Source: Acanthornis magna (lineage: Eukaryota; Chordata; Aves; Passeriformes; Acanthizidae). From it: a stretch of 64,000 nucleotides of DNA. The notes beneath the pieces were generated by a model, which was not told the origin of the DNA, searched no databases, and worked only from the letters and a program-made list of their open reading frames with translations. Below are positions 24,601 to 37,096 of the stretch, piece after piece; position 1 is the first letter of the stretch, and each line of letters starts with the position of its first letter. The stretch is from positions 14,350,501 through 14,414,500 of the forward strand of contig JAWUZG010000051.1 of NCBI GenBank assembly GCA_036785705.1, given 5' to 3'. The position numbers and the translations under genes were made by a program.

Positions 24601-26783
24601 GACATATGAAGAGTGAGGCCCTCATGTAGAAACCTAGGAATTCTAGGTCTCTTAGGAACTCCTAGAGACTTAGCAAGTCTAGGAATTCTGGCTGTATGTT
24701 TTCACATCTGTCAACTTTGCTGGGTAAAACAAGGTGATAATATTGGGCAACTCATGTTATATGGAATGTTTTGAGGACAGAAGAGTTTTTGTAAGCAACT
24801 TTAAAGAATGACCAGTTTGTTTTTGTGCAGTGGCTTATGCCTCAGGATGAAGGATCAGAGCATCCTGTTCTAACTGCTCCTGGCCCAGCTTAAGTTCCCT
24901 GTGTTCATTTCCTTCAGTTTCCTTTTCATAAAACTGAGATGCTACTTGTGTTTTCTGCAGGAAACCTGTGCAGAGAAGTTTATTTTCATGTCTAAAGCAT
25001 TATGAGACTTCCCAGAAAGGATCTCCAAGGGCAGAAAACAGAGTAGCATTAAAAAAAAAAGAAAAAATGTGCAGCTGCTCCTGTTCAATTCCACAGTGGC
25101 CATTCCACTGTCTCCACAGCTCAGACAACATGCTCCTGAGGGTGTGTGTCTGGAGAAGGAAAGCATCCTCATATGGTTAAAAATCTCAGAGGGACCACTT
25201 AAGCTGCAAGTGTAGACAAGGCTGAGCTGTACTCAGGGTGGTTTTGGTCACCATGCAATTCATGCCTTTGATTACCAAGCACTCAGCTCAGGTTTATCAG
25301 GAACCTCTCTGGGCAAGAAAGGGCTTCCTTCTTGCATGGCCACCTCATCCCAGATCTGCACCAAGATTGAGGATGCCAAGTTTGGCGTGCATCCATCTGC
25401 CTGAGCCAATTTTCACCTGGCCAGCCCAGGTGAGGAGAGCAGTGGTCCAGGCCAGTAAATATCCCGGCACCCAGCAAGGTTCTCCTGCCTGAGACAGTGA
25501 GATGAAAGCCAGACCTCACATCCTGAGTTCACACTTCTGGCTATGAGCTTAAAAAAGAAAGGGGGTGAGTCAGTGCCCAGTGGCTGTGCAGTGGCTGGAA
25601 GCTGTCCTAAGCTGCCAAATAAATTTATGGCCATTTCAGAGGAATCCCACCCACTACCACATCCATGGCATTTCTGATCAGCACCACTGAAATAGGTTCA
25701 AATAGTGTAATGAGACAAACATGCCTGTTTTCTCCCATTTGTTGCCTCAACAAGCTCATTCTGGTTTAAGTTAGTGTATTTATTCAAAATAAACCAAATC
25801 CTAATCACTTTTCTGCTCTGTAAAAAAAGAAAAGATACTTATGCTCCAGCACATTTAACTGAAGTAAACACTATGCATACTGTTACTGAATGGGCTGCTG
25901 AATGACTTTTACGGAAAAGAATAGTATTCCTTTGACATCCTGTTTTCAGTTGCTTACAACTAGAATTTGCAACTTACAACTGCAAAACTGAGTTGGTATG
26001 GCATTCTAAAAATTACTTCAAATATTCTTTAATGGCTTTAATGAGTTTTCAGAGAAAACACAGAAAGTTATTACCTTAAAATGTAGAAAGTCAATTGAAT
26101 CTCTAAAATTGTTTACTACTTGGTTACTTCTAACAAAGAGCAAGTTTGTTTGCTTTGGTTTGGTTTGAATGCTTCCATGAGCTCAGCTTTAGGCTTGCAC
26201 TCAGCTAGGTGTGCTTGCCTGAGTCAGGGCCCTAAATGATGGTCTGTGGCTGTGCAGTGAATTCCTGAGTTCTCACTGGAGTTCTAATTAATTCACTTAA
26301 TTTTGGGGTGTCCTTTTCTTTTGCTCATGTCTCAGAGCAGGTTAGCAGTCCCTAGGTCTGCCAGGCAGGAGGGCATCTACTTCTACTCCAAGGACTTGGC
26401 TTTCCATCCAAAACAAAGGTGTTTTAGACCTAGTTGAGCTAAATACAGTAACCGCTCTTGCTTCTCTTGGGCACATGGTACAGGAGCAGCAGCCTACCTT
26501 CAAGGATGTGACAATGCTGTTATCAAACAACATCGTTATTGCTTTCTTCAATATGCTGTTTTAAAACAGGAACAGAAACATAAAGCATGTGATGTTAGTA
26601 AGCAGTGGATGAAGTTTTAAGAAATTAATGCAGAAAAAAAAAAGCAGATGTTTCAAACACAGCTGGGGAGAAGCCAATTTTGTATGTCCAGAGGAGAGTT
26701 GGAAGCAACAATCTTTACACCTGAATTCACAAATCTTCATCCCAAGAGCCCTGAAGGGGGGAAGGAGAGGGGAAGCAAGTCAT
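21611..26783. other. Intergenic DNA and probable FBXO40 3' UTR
   Basis: Mainly unique, partly AT-rich sequence with no recognisable exon. The right end, next to the FBXO40 stop at 26784, must include that gene's 3' UTR. The minus-strand AATAAA-type signals near 25.78 kb are candidates for its end, but I cannot assign one. Confidence 0.4.
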
Positions 26784-26981
26784 TCAGACTCTGTGCTTGA
26801 AAGTAGAGACCAAAGTCTTTTGAGTCTGCTCCCGAGATTCGCACATGCCAGTGAGCAGCACAGGGTCCATCCTGTGCTCCACCTGGTAGAAGGGACAATT
26901 CCTCAGGTGCTCTGACATGCTAGAGACTTCGTTGCGCTGCCAGTTGTGAACTCTGGAGAACAGGCTGCTGAACTGCCAGAT
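26784..26981 (-). CDS. FBXO40: FBXO40 last coding exon
   Basis: Acceptor TTGCATTAG|ATCTGG, then 65 codons and TGA (26786-26784). It reads IWQFSSLFSRVHNWQ, VSSMSEHLRNCPF, EHRMDPVLLTGMC and TLVSTFKHRV, matching the C-terminal exon of FBXO40 from mammals. Phase 0 joins it exactly to the main exon. Confidence 0.93.
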   Translation of the reverse strand: MWQFSSLFSRVHNWQRNEVSSMSEHLRNCPFYQVEHRMDPVLLTGMCESREQTQKTLVSTFKHRV

Positions 26982-29900
26982 CTAATGCAAGAGAGAGGAA
27001 AGGAATGGGGGAGAGAAAATGAGGATTTAAAATACCTGTTTATATTTACATTAGGTTTGCATTACTCACTCTGGACAGGCTCATGAACAGGACAGGCTCA
27101 TCTGATTTGCAGGCCTGGCATAACACGTGAAAATGGGGTCTGTATGGTTATGTACCTCGTACTTGCTGGTTTTGCTGCTTTAGTTATCACCTTTCATTTT
27201 TAATGGGGAACTATCCTATAGTTTGGTGTCAATCCAGAGCACGGCATGAGGAAATTCAGGACCACTGCACCTCTACAGGAAATTCCATCACATGTGCAGT
27301 GTGATCCAAGATGTTTATAAAGCAAAGTGACCACAGCATGCCTGTGTGACATGTATCTCAAAGAAGCATGACTTCATAAAGACCTTCCAAAACATCTATT
27401 GGCAACTACAAAGCAATTAACATTACAACACTGCTGTTATTCACCCCACTCCACAAAAGTCTGGGAAATCTAAGGTTAAAGTTATTCCTAGAGGACATAC
27501 AAGCTCATAGAAAATAGAAATGTGCAATTATTCTGTTTGCAGTGATATCATGCACCATTTAATGATATAGTAGCACACAGTGATATGCCTGTGATTAAGT
27601 TACTTTAATATTAACTGTATACATTTAAATCAAATTAATTTTTAGTCATAGTAGACTTCTTCTCCCTAAAAATTCTTTCTCCTTTGGGAGGAAGGACAAT
27701 ATATGGGTGTGTCATGCTTAAGATTGCCTGACCCTGCCCAAGTCCTAAGTAATCATAGCTATTACACACAGTAGTAAAGAAATTAAGAATAATTACAAAC
27801 AATATTTTCAAGCAGAGTCTGTGCATTGGAAACAAGATCCCTGTGTGGCCAGTACAGAGAGCTAACATGAAAAGGGTTGGACAGTCCTTAAATTCAATGC
27901 TGCTGGCTTGAAATTGAGCTACAATAACTGAAATTGATTGTTCTATGACTGGCAGCTGGAATGTCTTCCTTCTACTGATGGAAGCCATATCTACCAGTAA
28001 ATTATTTCAGTGGTTAATTCCTGGTTTGGATTGGGCCAATTCAACTTGCAGCCACCAAACTTTGTTACACAAGTTTTGAATTCACCACACTTCATGTTTT
28101 TTTCTTAATAGAGAGTGCTTTATCTTAATAAGAAATCATTAATTGATAAGCTTCTATTTGACAGGAATCAATAGGTAGAGATCTTCATGGCTCTGCTTGA
28201 AAGGCAGATCCTTGGACAATCTGTGGGTGTCTTTCCTGGATCTCTGAATTCTTTGTTCCTAGATCTCTGTCTTGTCTTCTTGGTTAGGCTGAAGTCTCAT
28301 GCTACTCTTCCAAACAGTTTTATGTAACAGTGGACTTGTCACTGTTAGGTAAATGGTTGGACTGGATGATCTTAAAAGTCTCTTCCAACTTAAATGATTC
28401 TATGACTCTTGATGTTAGAGCAGCTGCAAGGCTCTCAGCTAAAAAAATCCCTTGTAATAACTAATGTTCAGCTACGACTTAGACTAAGCTGGGTCTACAT
28501 ATTTCTTTCTAAACCTGAACAGCCAATAAGGTGGTAATTTTCCAGCACAAACAGTGGGAGACCAGCTTTGCAGAGGGCAGTTTTCTATCCCCAAGCTGCT
28601 CCCTTACTCATGGCAATCCTATGAAAACTGATTATGAAAGCCCTTGGAGTTTGATGCGAATGCCTGAGCTCCTTTCACAGCCATGTTTCCTTGTTCTTTA
28701 CCTTTTTGGCATTCTAAAGCATTTTGACATATCCTAGATTGGCTTGTAAAGAACAACAACAAAAAAGTATGTATTTCAAGTTCTTAAAAAATCCATGTGT
28801 AATGCTTAAATATCAGGAGTTCTTAGTTCCCAGTACCTACAAATGGTGCCCAGGCAAATGGGTCACCCAAGATGAGCTTGAGTGGGGACTTTCAGCTAGT
28901 CAGAAAATGTCTAGTTACACCTTCATACTTTTGCTAGATGTACTGTGCTTTACAGCCCTTGCCCCTGTCAACAAACCCCTGTGCAAATTCACAACCTCAT
29001 GAACCCTCCCCATGTCTGCTTATATGCAGCTTTTCTTGTCATTCTTGTTTATTATCTGAAGAGAACTCATGACTCCTTCTCCCAGTGTCATGGTCACTTG
29101 CCTTTTTGCGAGCTTTCCATGAAGTACCTCCATGGGAATATCTTTTCTTCTCCCAGACCAGCAGGACCATTCCCCTCTCTTGAAGAAGAGTGGCACAGAT
29201 GTCCCTCATCAGCATTGACACTTGTGATAGCTGAGACAAACTGAAGCTGTCCAGGAATCCCGCAATGTACTTGAGCACTTCCACTGGGAGGCTGCTCAGC
29301 AAGTCCTTATTTCTCCCTCGACTATCCACTGTGGAATTGCACTTTCCTGGTTCAGCAAGAAGGGTGTCCACCTCCGGCTTAATAGCAAATGTCTTGAGAA
29401 GCTTGCTGTAAATAACCTTGGCCTTAAGTCCCTCAGGGCGGAAGTGATTTTGAACAAAAGGACATCCCAAGTAGGCCAGTGGGCAACGATGCTGGAACCA
29501 TCCATCCAGGCATGACTGGATATCAGCATGCACATTTTTGAAGTGGGATGGGAACTCATCCCTCCTAAAGAAATGACTGCAAGTGAATGTGAAAGCTGAG
29601 CTGCTTTTGTTGTGTCTTCTCGTTACGCATTCAGTGTAGAGCTCCATGTGCAGTTCTGGTGGGCTGTTTTCATCCACTATATCTGCTAGAACTGCGTCGG
29701 AGGAGAAGGGCTCCAATGGAAAACTGTATGTCTGTGTTGCAAAATCCACAAAGAGTCCATCGATACCTCTTGCTTCAGAGATCTCATGGCCTTTCAGCTC
29801 TTTTTCCAGAGCACACAGCAGTGTGGCTTCAATTATGTTTGTCTTAGGTAGTTCTTCTATGTTTATTCCCAGTTCTGAGGTATCCACTGACTTGTCTGAA

Positions 29901-31000
29901 GTTGGCATCTTGTGGCCCAGTGCATCTCCTAGTCTTGCTCTTTTGCCACAGTAACTAACCGGCACTTTGAAAGTGTAGACAGTCTTTACCTCCTGGGCTT
30001 CCAAGTTCCCATAGACAAAGTCTTTTTCTCTGGGAGTGCAAGCAGCCATCTGGCCAAAGCGGATGAGCATTCCCCCATGATGTACCAGATACATGTTGTA
30101 ATCAGCTACACCAACTTCCTTCTTCAGCCTCTCCAGGACCCCTTCCTGCCAAGGAGCCAGTCCATTCAGTTCTCTACTTGGTGTTACTTGTTCAGACTTT
30201 TGGCCCTTTCCTTCTTCTGCACCATCAGGTCCTTCCTTTGCCTTCTCTGTGGAGCTGGCAGCATGAGGGTCTGATGCGGTTTTCTTGGAAGCCTCCTCCG
30301 CCTTTTGTCCTGTGCTGGCTGCTGAGCCCGTTACCTGGCAAGCCAGAAGCTCTTTGCTGAAAATGTTCTCCCAGGTTTTGTAACTCCCAAGATCCATTCC
30401 CTCTTTGTCCTTTGCCAAATCTTCCCGCTCACGTTGGCTGAGCTCAGACAACTGGTCATTGCCCTCTCGGGAACCACAGGCAGCTCCTCCCACAGCACCT
30501 GCTTCACCACCCATGGCTCCATCCATTAGTTCTTCCACTTCATCCTTTTTCCTCCACTCTGGAAATAATTCAGCTATTTTCAAAGTCCTGAAAAGTATCT
30601 TCTGGTCTCTGAGCGCCAAAGCTGTGTCCAGACATTCTTCGTTCAAGGTCTCCTTCATAATATTCTTGTGCAGTGTTGTGTCTGAATCCACATTTGGCCA
30701 GCGATTCCACTCCATCGAGCAGCAGACAACACTGGCTGGACAGACCTGGAGGTGCTTCCCCAGCTTGAAGCGTGCCATGGAGAAAGGGCAGCCATAGGCC
30801 GAGTTGAGGCAGGACACCTGCTCCAAGGGGCAGAGTAGTTTGTGCTCCTCCTCCTTGCACATGTGGAAGGTGGCCCCACAATGCAGGTGACAGCTGATCA
30901 CCATGCAGGACACGGAGACCTCAATGGGGGCACGGCAGTGCCGGCTGAAACATCGCTCACAGTGCCTGTGTTGCCCAGGGGGAGCTTTCTGGGCCCGGTG
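26784..31000 (-). CDS. FBXO40: F-box protein 40 (start exon not located)
   Basis: Muscle-enriched F-box protein. From the literature it is the receptor of an SCF E3 ligase that drives IRS1 ubiquitination and turnover. The coding parts are a large exon 29102-31000 (or 30988) and a last exon 26784-26981, on the minus strand. In order they hold an N-terminal Cys/His-rich TRAF-type zinc-finger region (KAPPGQHRHCERC, SVSCMVISCHLHCGATFHMC), the signature VCCSMEWNRWPNVDSD, an acidic low-complexity middle, FVYGNLEAQEVKTVYTFKVP, HFKNVHADIQSCLDGWFQHR, and a C-terminal F-box (LLSSLPVEVLKYIAGFLD). The product is about 695 residues plus the missing start, against 709 in human from memory. No frame damage is seen. 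The intron uses a GC donor. The initiator ATG is in an upstream exon I could not find. Confidence 0.95.
28325..28406 (+). mobile_element. CR1 LINE 3' tip (inside the FBXO40 intron)
   Basis: An ~80 bp tail with 'gttggactggatgatcttaa', 'tcttccaacttaa' and 'tgattctatga', a very short CR1 3' end. Confidence 0.8.
29102..31000 (-). CDS. FBXO40: FBXO40 main coding exon
   Basis: Open for about 630 codons. Two acceptors are possible in the same frame: CCACACACAG|CACCGG at 31000 and CGGGCCCAG|AAAGCT at 30988. There is no in-frame ATG before KAPPGQHRHC, so the coding sequence must start in an earlier exon. The exon ends at AAAAAG|GCAAGT. Reading on past that site gives about 20 residues that do not match the family. 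Confidence 0.93.
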
Positions 31001-31003
31001 CTG

Positions 31004-34000
31004 TGTGTGGCGAAGACAAGAAGACAAGAGTTATTGCCTGAACGAGCAAGGACAGCCACAGACCCTCCATGCCCATTCTTGGTTTCTACACATGAGGTGC
31101 TCACATGCACTTCTAGAGGGAAAAAGGCTGTGAGAAAGTGACTACCAGCTCCATACAGTCACAAATCACCTCTGATCCCCACGATACGGTGTGGCCTGGT
31201 AGCAGCACAGATATAGAGAAAGTCCTTACTCATTAGCCCAGGCAGCCAGGGTATGAGCTGTTTTCTGTCCCAATATTTCAATAGGCTGCTGAAATCAAGA
31301 CTGCTAGGGGCACAGTGAAGGAGCATCCCACTTCCTCAACACTGAGAAAGAAAAATTAAATTCCTTTTTTCCTCTCTAGATTTGGCCTAGTCATCTTCTC
31401 ATTCCCCCACAAAGACATGAATGTTGCACAAATGAACATCCCTTTGCTCTACACCAGTAAGGTCAAGAGTGAGGATTATCTTCAGGACCTCAGTTCCCAG
31501 TGTGCAAAACAGCTTTGGTAAGGGCTAATTTCCTTGGCCACCTTTATTCTGCTTTCCTGATTTACCCTTACACTCCAGTTGTTGGATTATAGAACTAGAG
31601 GCAGCTCACCCACTACATGGAGTTACTTCCCTGGATACCTTCAACTGGTATCAGGAACTTGGCTCAAAGAAGACCTGCTGCAAGTAGTAGACTCCCAACT
31701 GTTGACTTCCTGCTCCTTGCTATAGGAGCTGTATTCCAGCTGGATTCTGGAATCACTGTGAATCGTTGTGGAAGGAAAAAAGCTAATGATAAGGAGGAAC
31801 TCGAGTTTTGTTTCCAAATGGGACACAGGGTGCTTTTTTAAAGTGAAAATAGGAAAAAGATTTTTGACAAATCTTCCTACCACACATTTCATGCAGTAGG
31901 AACTACCATAGGCCAAACAGACTCTCATTTGGCTCTGAGAAAAGACAGATATTGGTAGTAAAACAATTTAGACTTTGTTTTATTTTTCCTAAGGTAAAGC
32001 AGAGTTTACCTAGATGTGTTTTCTTTTGCAACCCCAGGCTTAAGTGACCTAGCCCTGAGCTGTGCTGCAAAGGAAGTGGGCTCAGGCTCCAGGGGAAGAG
32101 ATGCTATGTGAAGAACTTCCTCCGCCTTTCTTGAAGGTACTCTCTTAACTTTCTGTCTTTCATACCTTCACACCCTGGCAGTGGAAGTCATGAACAACAC
32201 TGGAGAAGGGAAAACTGGGAAAGGCAATGCTTGTGGGTCCCTGCACTAAAAACCACACACTTGCATTTGAATTCGATGTGCATTAATTGCTCAGCACAAC
32301 TTTGTTCCATCTTTTGCAACTTCCAATGCTGATCAACACCTGCTTACACCTCCTAATGAATCAATCTCATTCACTCTCAGCCCTGCAGAGTAAAGGAACA
32401 CACCCTTTGGTGGACCCTTCACTCAGAGGCAAACTTACACTCTCAAGTATGAGGCTCAGGTACCAACACTTTTGAAGGGAAAGAGCTCAAGACAGCAATG
32501 TAGAAAATAATACTTTGTGTCTCCCCATTATAATGTCCCTGCCCTGCCTTGGGAAGCACTGGCTTCTGCACAGAGGTGACACCAGGGTGCTGGCCAGAGC
32601 GGCCTCAGCCACACTGAGCCCTTAAATACATGTGGTTTGGGGACACCTATCCTGCTTTAGGCTGTTTAGTTACATCTACTTTTATGCAGCTCAGAGAAGC
32701 AGGAGATACAGATGGATTTATTTCACATTGGTGGCCTCCTTGCTGCTCTCATTCTTGTAGCATTTTGCTGCAAATATAATCTCTAAAAATAGTCGTGGAC
32801 ATGACTTGCATAAGGTCAGAGGAAGCCTGGGTACATTACACTGCAATAAAAACATGACTGTGTGAACAATACTTTCCACTGCAAAAGTAACTCTTGGGGA
32901 GAAATAATTGATTAAAAAAAAACTGTATCAGAGGCATAGGCCTTACTATTCTCCAAAATACAGAAAAGACTGATGGCAAAGTTTCTGGAGAGGAGCCTGC
33001 TTTCACATTGCTGTATGCTGAAATAAACCCCATCCAAATCATGTGTAGAGAAAGAAAATACATGCTTTGTTTATGAAAAGTGACCATATCACAGCATTCA
33101 GATACAGAATCAGTTTTCCTCATTATTCAGGCATCTCTTAGTTGAGTTGACCTCATCTCTAACTTGTATATGCTGTTCTTTTCAGACAAAAGATATCTAT
33201 GCCTCTCTTCTCATTGTCAAATCTGTGAACACAGAGGACAGGAAGAAGGGACAGAGACTTTTTTCAGATGTTTGTCAGGGTATGAATGCTTCTTCTATTC
33301 GGACATGCCAGTAATCAGGAGCTCTGTATTTTAATTGATGATCTAGTTAGCTCTGTGGTTTAGTTGGTGGTATTATTGTACACAAGTACACAAACTAGAA
33401 ACTTTCAAAACCCTCAGCAGAAAGTTTACAAATTTTTGCCTCTGTAGTTTTGATACAAAACATCCAGAGGCAGGTGACACACAGGTATAGCAAGTGATAA
33501 AACATTTCTCTAAACAAGTGCACTTTTTGATTCCCTGCAAATCACAACATTTCTTACGATCTGGGTTAGGAAACAAAAAAAACCAAACCAGAAATGAGTA
33601 CTTCAATCATGTTCAAGCTACTGTGTAAAGAAAGAATGCGTATTACAGTCCACAGTCTGTCCACTTTGGTAAATCTTTATTTTTAGACCATCTTGACAGC
33701 AAATCAAGTAAGGTTTAAAAATGTACAGCTGCTATTTTAACTGCAGCTATGTCTGTGTCTGGAGTGGACCTGTTCAGTGATAATAACTTACAGTTCATAA
33801 ACCAATTAAAAATTATTTTCAGGAGATACATATCTAATCCAGTTGCAGTCAATGAGCCAAAATAAGTGTTTTCTCATTTGGCATGTGCTATACATGACTG
33901 TGTGGCTGATCATTTGACATACTAACATCATACATAGTACCTCAGCTCTTTGCACAGAATCAAGGGATGCCTCCCATCTTGAAGAAACATAAAAAAGGGC

Positions 34001-35915
34001 CACCAGAAACCCAAGATAATGACCATATAGAGTGCCTCTGAGATGAGATTGCAAATGAACATAAAACAATCTTTCTAAATTTTACATCATGATAACAAGC
34101 TCCTAAAAAATCTCTTGAAAGTTCACAACTAAATGCTGAAGCCAAGAATGTTAAAGTTATATACAATGTTACAACAGAAGGAATGTGAATAATTTTAGTG
34201 AAGTGTATAGGGCAGATAGGCAATGTTCTCTATTTCTTTTAATCCTTGTTACCCAGTATATACTGTTTATTTCTTTTTTATCATACTGAAATCTTGAAGG
34301 GAATACAGTTAATAATTTTCTTACAGTATAAGAATTTTCACTTCAGTATATTTACTATCTCAGACTTCATCATGTTCACAATATGAATTTATCTTTGCAG
34401 TACTAGCGGTGCACTTGAGGTTGAAAAATACCATTGCTTCTATATGGCAGATGTAGAATTAAGGTCTAGAAAGATGAAAATATATAGAATTAAATATAGT
34501 ATTTTATACAAATAAGTAAATATACATGCCAAGCATGGAGATGCTCGGGTTCTGATGTTTAACTTGCAGTTGTATGCCTCCGGCACAAAAACCCTGTCAG
34601 AGCCAGCTGTAGAATCAGATTTTCTAGGACACCAAGTAAGTCTTCTTAAACTAGTGATTTTCTTTTTCTTTCATGCACTGCTCTTCCTCAATCACTACTA
34701 GCTTAACAGCCTTGTCAAGAAATCAGGCTTGGGTCTCCTTTTTCTAAACAGGTATTCTTATTTCTTAGAGCTGAGGACAAAAACACTATGGCATTGGAAC
34801 CATACGGTACTGCATTTATCCATGAATCTCAGGAGCCCAAGTTTTCATAAGTCCTGTCATTAGATACAAAATAAAAAGCAAATCCAAGAAAGCCATCACC
34901 TAGAATCACAGGAACCTCTAAATAAGTCAAACTCCGCACCTCAACTCCCACAGCAGGGACAACTACAGCTTGAGAGACCCCCTTGGCACTAGGCACAGTG
35001 GGTGGTCACTGTCCTTTGTGGCACTCCTGCTCTTCACTTGCCATTCAGACTGATCTTGCACATACAAGTTGCCAGCCAAGCTTTAAAGGAGTCAGGCAGT
35101 GAGTATGGTACAGCTCAGGGTAGCTGGAAAAGGACAATTAAAGGTGTAGATGAAAACTTCATCAATAACAATAATAACATTTGAGTGAGCATGAACAAGA
35201 CCTACTTTTGAGGTGACCTTGAACAAGTTAATATGTATTTTATGGGGGCACTTTGAATCCAGGGCAAACCTGGTGAACTTCAAATCCTTAGTATAAGACG
35301 GGAGGAGGGATAAGGTTTTCTGTGAAATAACTGACTTGTTGGATAAGCCCAATGATAGAAGGATGAAGCTGTGACAGTTAGGGAGCTACTGCCTGTATTT
35401 TCTACCTGGGGATCATCTGGCTATGGCTGTGGTGTTTCATGGCAATAATCACTATTTCAGAGTTACTGAACAGGTTGGAATTGCTTTATACTGAAAAAAA
35501 TATGCTTTAAAATGTCAGGAATGGAGTAAAATCACAGTACAGTGCATCAATTGGGCAAAGACTTCAATCCACACTCCTTATTTTTCTTCCAGAGCATGCC
35601 TGTTGCTCAGGTTCTCACAGCAGCACATCAGCTTCTCCTCAGCTCCCTACACCTGACATGCAGGACTGTGGAGATGAAGAGAAGCTGTTGCACCATCAGG
35701 CCTCCCTCTTTCCTGGAAAATCTGTGCTGCACACAGGCAGTAAAGTGGCATCAAAACTTGCTCGTGCGATTTCGGACTGGTGAAATGCACTAGAGCTGAT
35801 ATAGGAGGAGGAGGGAGACTTCACAGTAGTGAGGCAAAGGTGACATAGGTGGGAACCCCACATTGCACTCCCCACTAAACGACCTGGATCAGAAATGTTT
35901 CTTGCTCCTCCCTAC
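31004..35915. other. Upstream of FBXO40, start exon expected but not found
   Basis: The 5' exon or exons of FBXO40, including the initiator ATG, should lie in this direction. I see no minus-strand ATG followed within a few codons by a convincing phase-0 donor, so nothing is annotated. Confidence 0.4.
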
Positions 35916-36178
35916 CTGCTGCGATGTAGCCATAGTTCAACTGAGACCAACCCATCCAAAAATTCCAGGTACTGAAATACTCCACTGGGCTGGTGGCATT
36001 GTGCAGGGTAGCCCAGCATCAGCATCTTGTCCTGGGCATATTGTGGAGTTGTGTGGGAGACAGGCAGGACAGGAGGCTGTGACACGGAGCTGCTCTGCTG
36101 CTCCTCGGACATGTCAACAGTCCCTGTGCTGTCCTTGGTAGAGACACAGCCAAGCAAACTCTCACTTTGCATTGGTAA
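35916..36178 (-). CDS. Candidate exon B of an unidentified minus-strand gene
   Basis: 263 nt, open throughout in phase 0 (TTA CCA ATG ...). Acceptor TTTCCTAG|TTACCA, donor AGCAG|GTAGGG, end phase 2. It begins LPMQSESLLGCVSTKDS, then a Ser/Gln/Pro-rich stretch (MSEEQQSSSVSQPPVLPVS), and ends GVFQYLEFLDGLVSVELWL. A Pro/Gln-rich region followed by a YLEFLD-type segment faintly recalls phospholipid scramblase N-termini, but the likeness is too weak to name it. Its phase fits the exon at 37010-37096. Confidence 0.4.
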
Positions 36179-37009
36179 CTAGGAAATGGGTTTGGTCTTG
36201 GTTTGAGTTCAGCAAGTGCTTTAAAAGAATAGGTCCAGTTTTGTTGCATTTTGAGGGAAAAAAAATGGGGGGAATGCTCCAAACCATGTTTTCTCTTTTG
36301 GCTCAAGTTCTATATTATGCTCTGGTAACAATCTCATTAACATGCTTTTCTGAAAGGTGCCCAGTGTAGAGAATCTCAGAGCTATTGGTTAAGAGCTAAG
36401 TCATAAAATAAAAACAAAGGAGATTAATGAATAAAAATCGCTAAGCAGGCACAAGATTAAATTGTACAGTAGTACCTGTAACTCTTGTAATTCTTACTTC
36501 ATCACTCATTCAGTCTAGATTGCCAACACAAAGTTTGCAGTCTCAATCTACAAAACTCAATAGATTTTAACTCTAAGCACTTTTGTTATGAAATTGCTCT
36601 TGCCTCTCCTCTGACCCTTACTGTATCCCCTTGTCTTCTCTCAGTTTCCTCAAAATTACAGAAATTGAATTTTAGATTTATCATCTGACCTGCTGCTGAA
36701 GCTCCCATCTTACAGTTAGTATCTTAGTTTTTAAAAATCCTGGATACAGTGCTGCAAACTATGGTTAATTCACTGAATATATTATGGAGGGTTTTTTTTT
36801 TTTTTAGAGTAGTATGTCACAAAAGTGCTCACAGTTACCAGCTGCCTCTGTTTTAGTGTGTCATTTAAGTCATCTCATGATTATTCTATTTCATCGTAAT
36901 TACTAAGGCTGTTTTGAGGATGTCTTGATTTTCATAGCTCACTACAGTAACCATTACATTGCATAAGATTTGTCAAAAAAAGACTCCACCTCTATTTACA
37001 AAGCCTTAC

Positions 37010-37096
37010 CTTGATCATAGAGTCCCTGTGCACGTACCAAACACTTTCTCTCCTGGTTGTGCTCAGCTGGGCTGAAGTGAGGTGGGTGAGGGAGAA
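37010..37096 (-). CDS. Candidate exon A of an unidentified minus-strand gene
   Basis: 87 nt (29 codons, phase 0 at both ends) with an excellent acceptor (CTTTCTTTGCTTGCAG|TTCTCC) and a consensus donor (ATCAAG|GTAAGG). It reads FSLTHLTSAQLSTTRRESVW and then YVHRDSMIK. I do not recognise the family. The two strong splice sites, an open frame of a multiple of three, and a compatible downstream exon make a real exon more likely than chance. The upstream exons, perhaps from the KPNA1 CpG island at 40.3 kb, were not found. Confidence 0.45.

Noticed and set aside
29039..29101. C-terminal tail of FBXO40 read through the main exon
   Set aside because: The reading past AAAAAG|GCAAGT does not match the family, whereas the exon at 26784-26981 does.
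31001..31027. Start of FBXO40 at position 31027
   Set aside because: The codon there is TTG and the sequence 5' of 31000 ends in a splice acceptor. The true ATG must be in an upstream exon.
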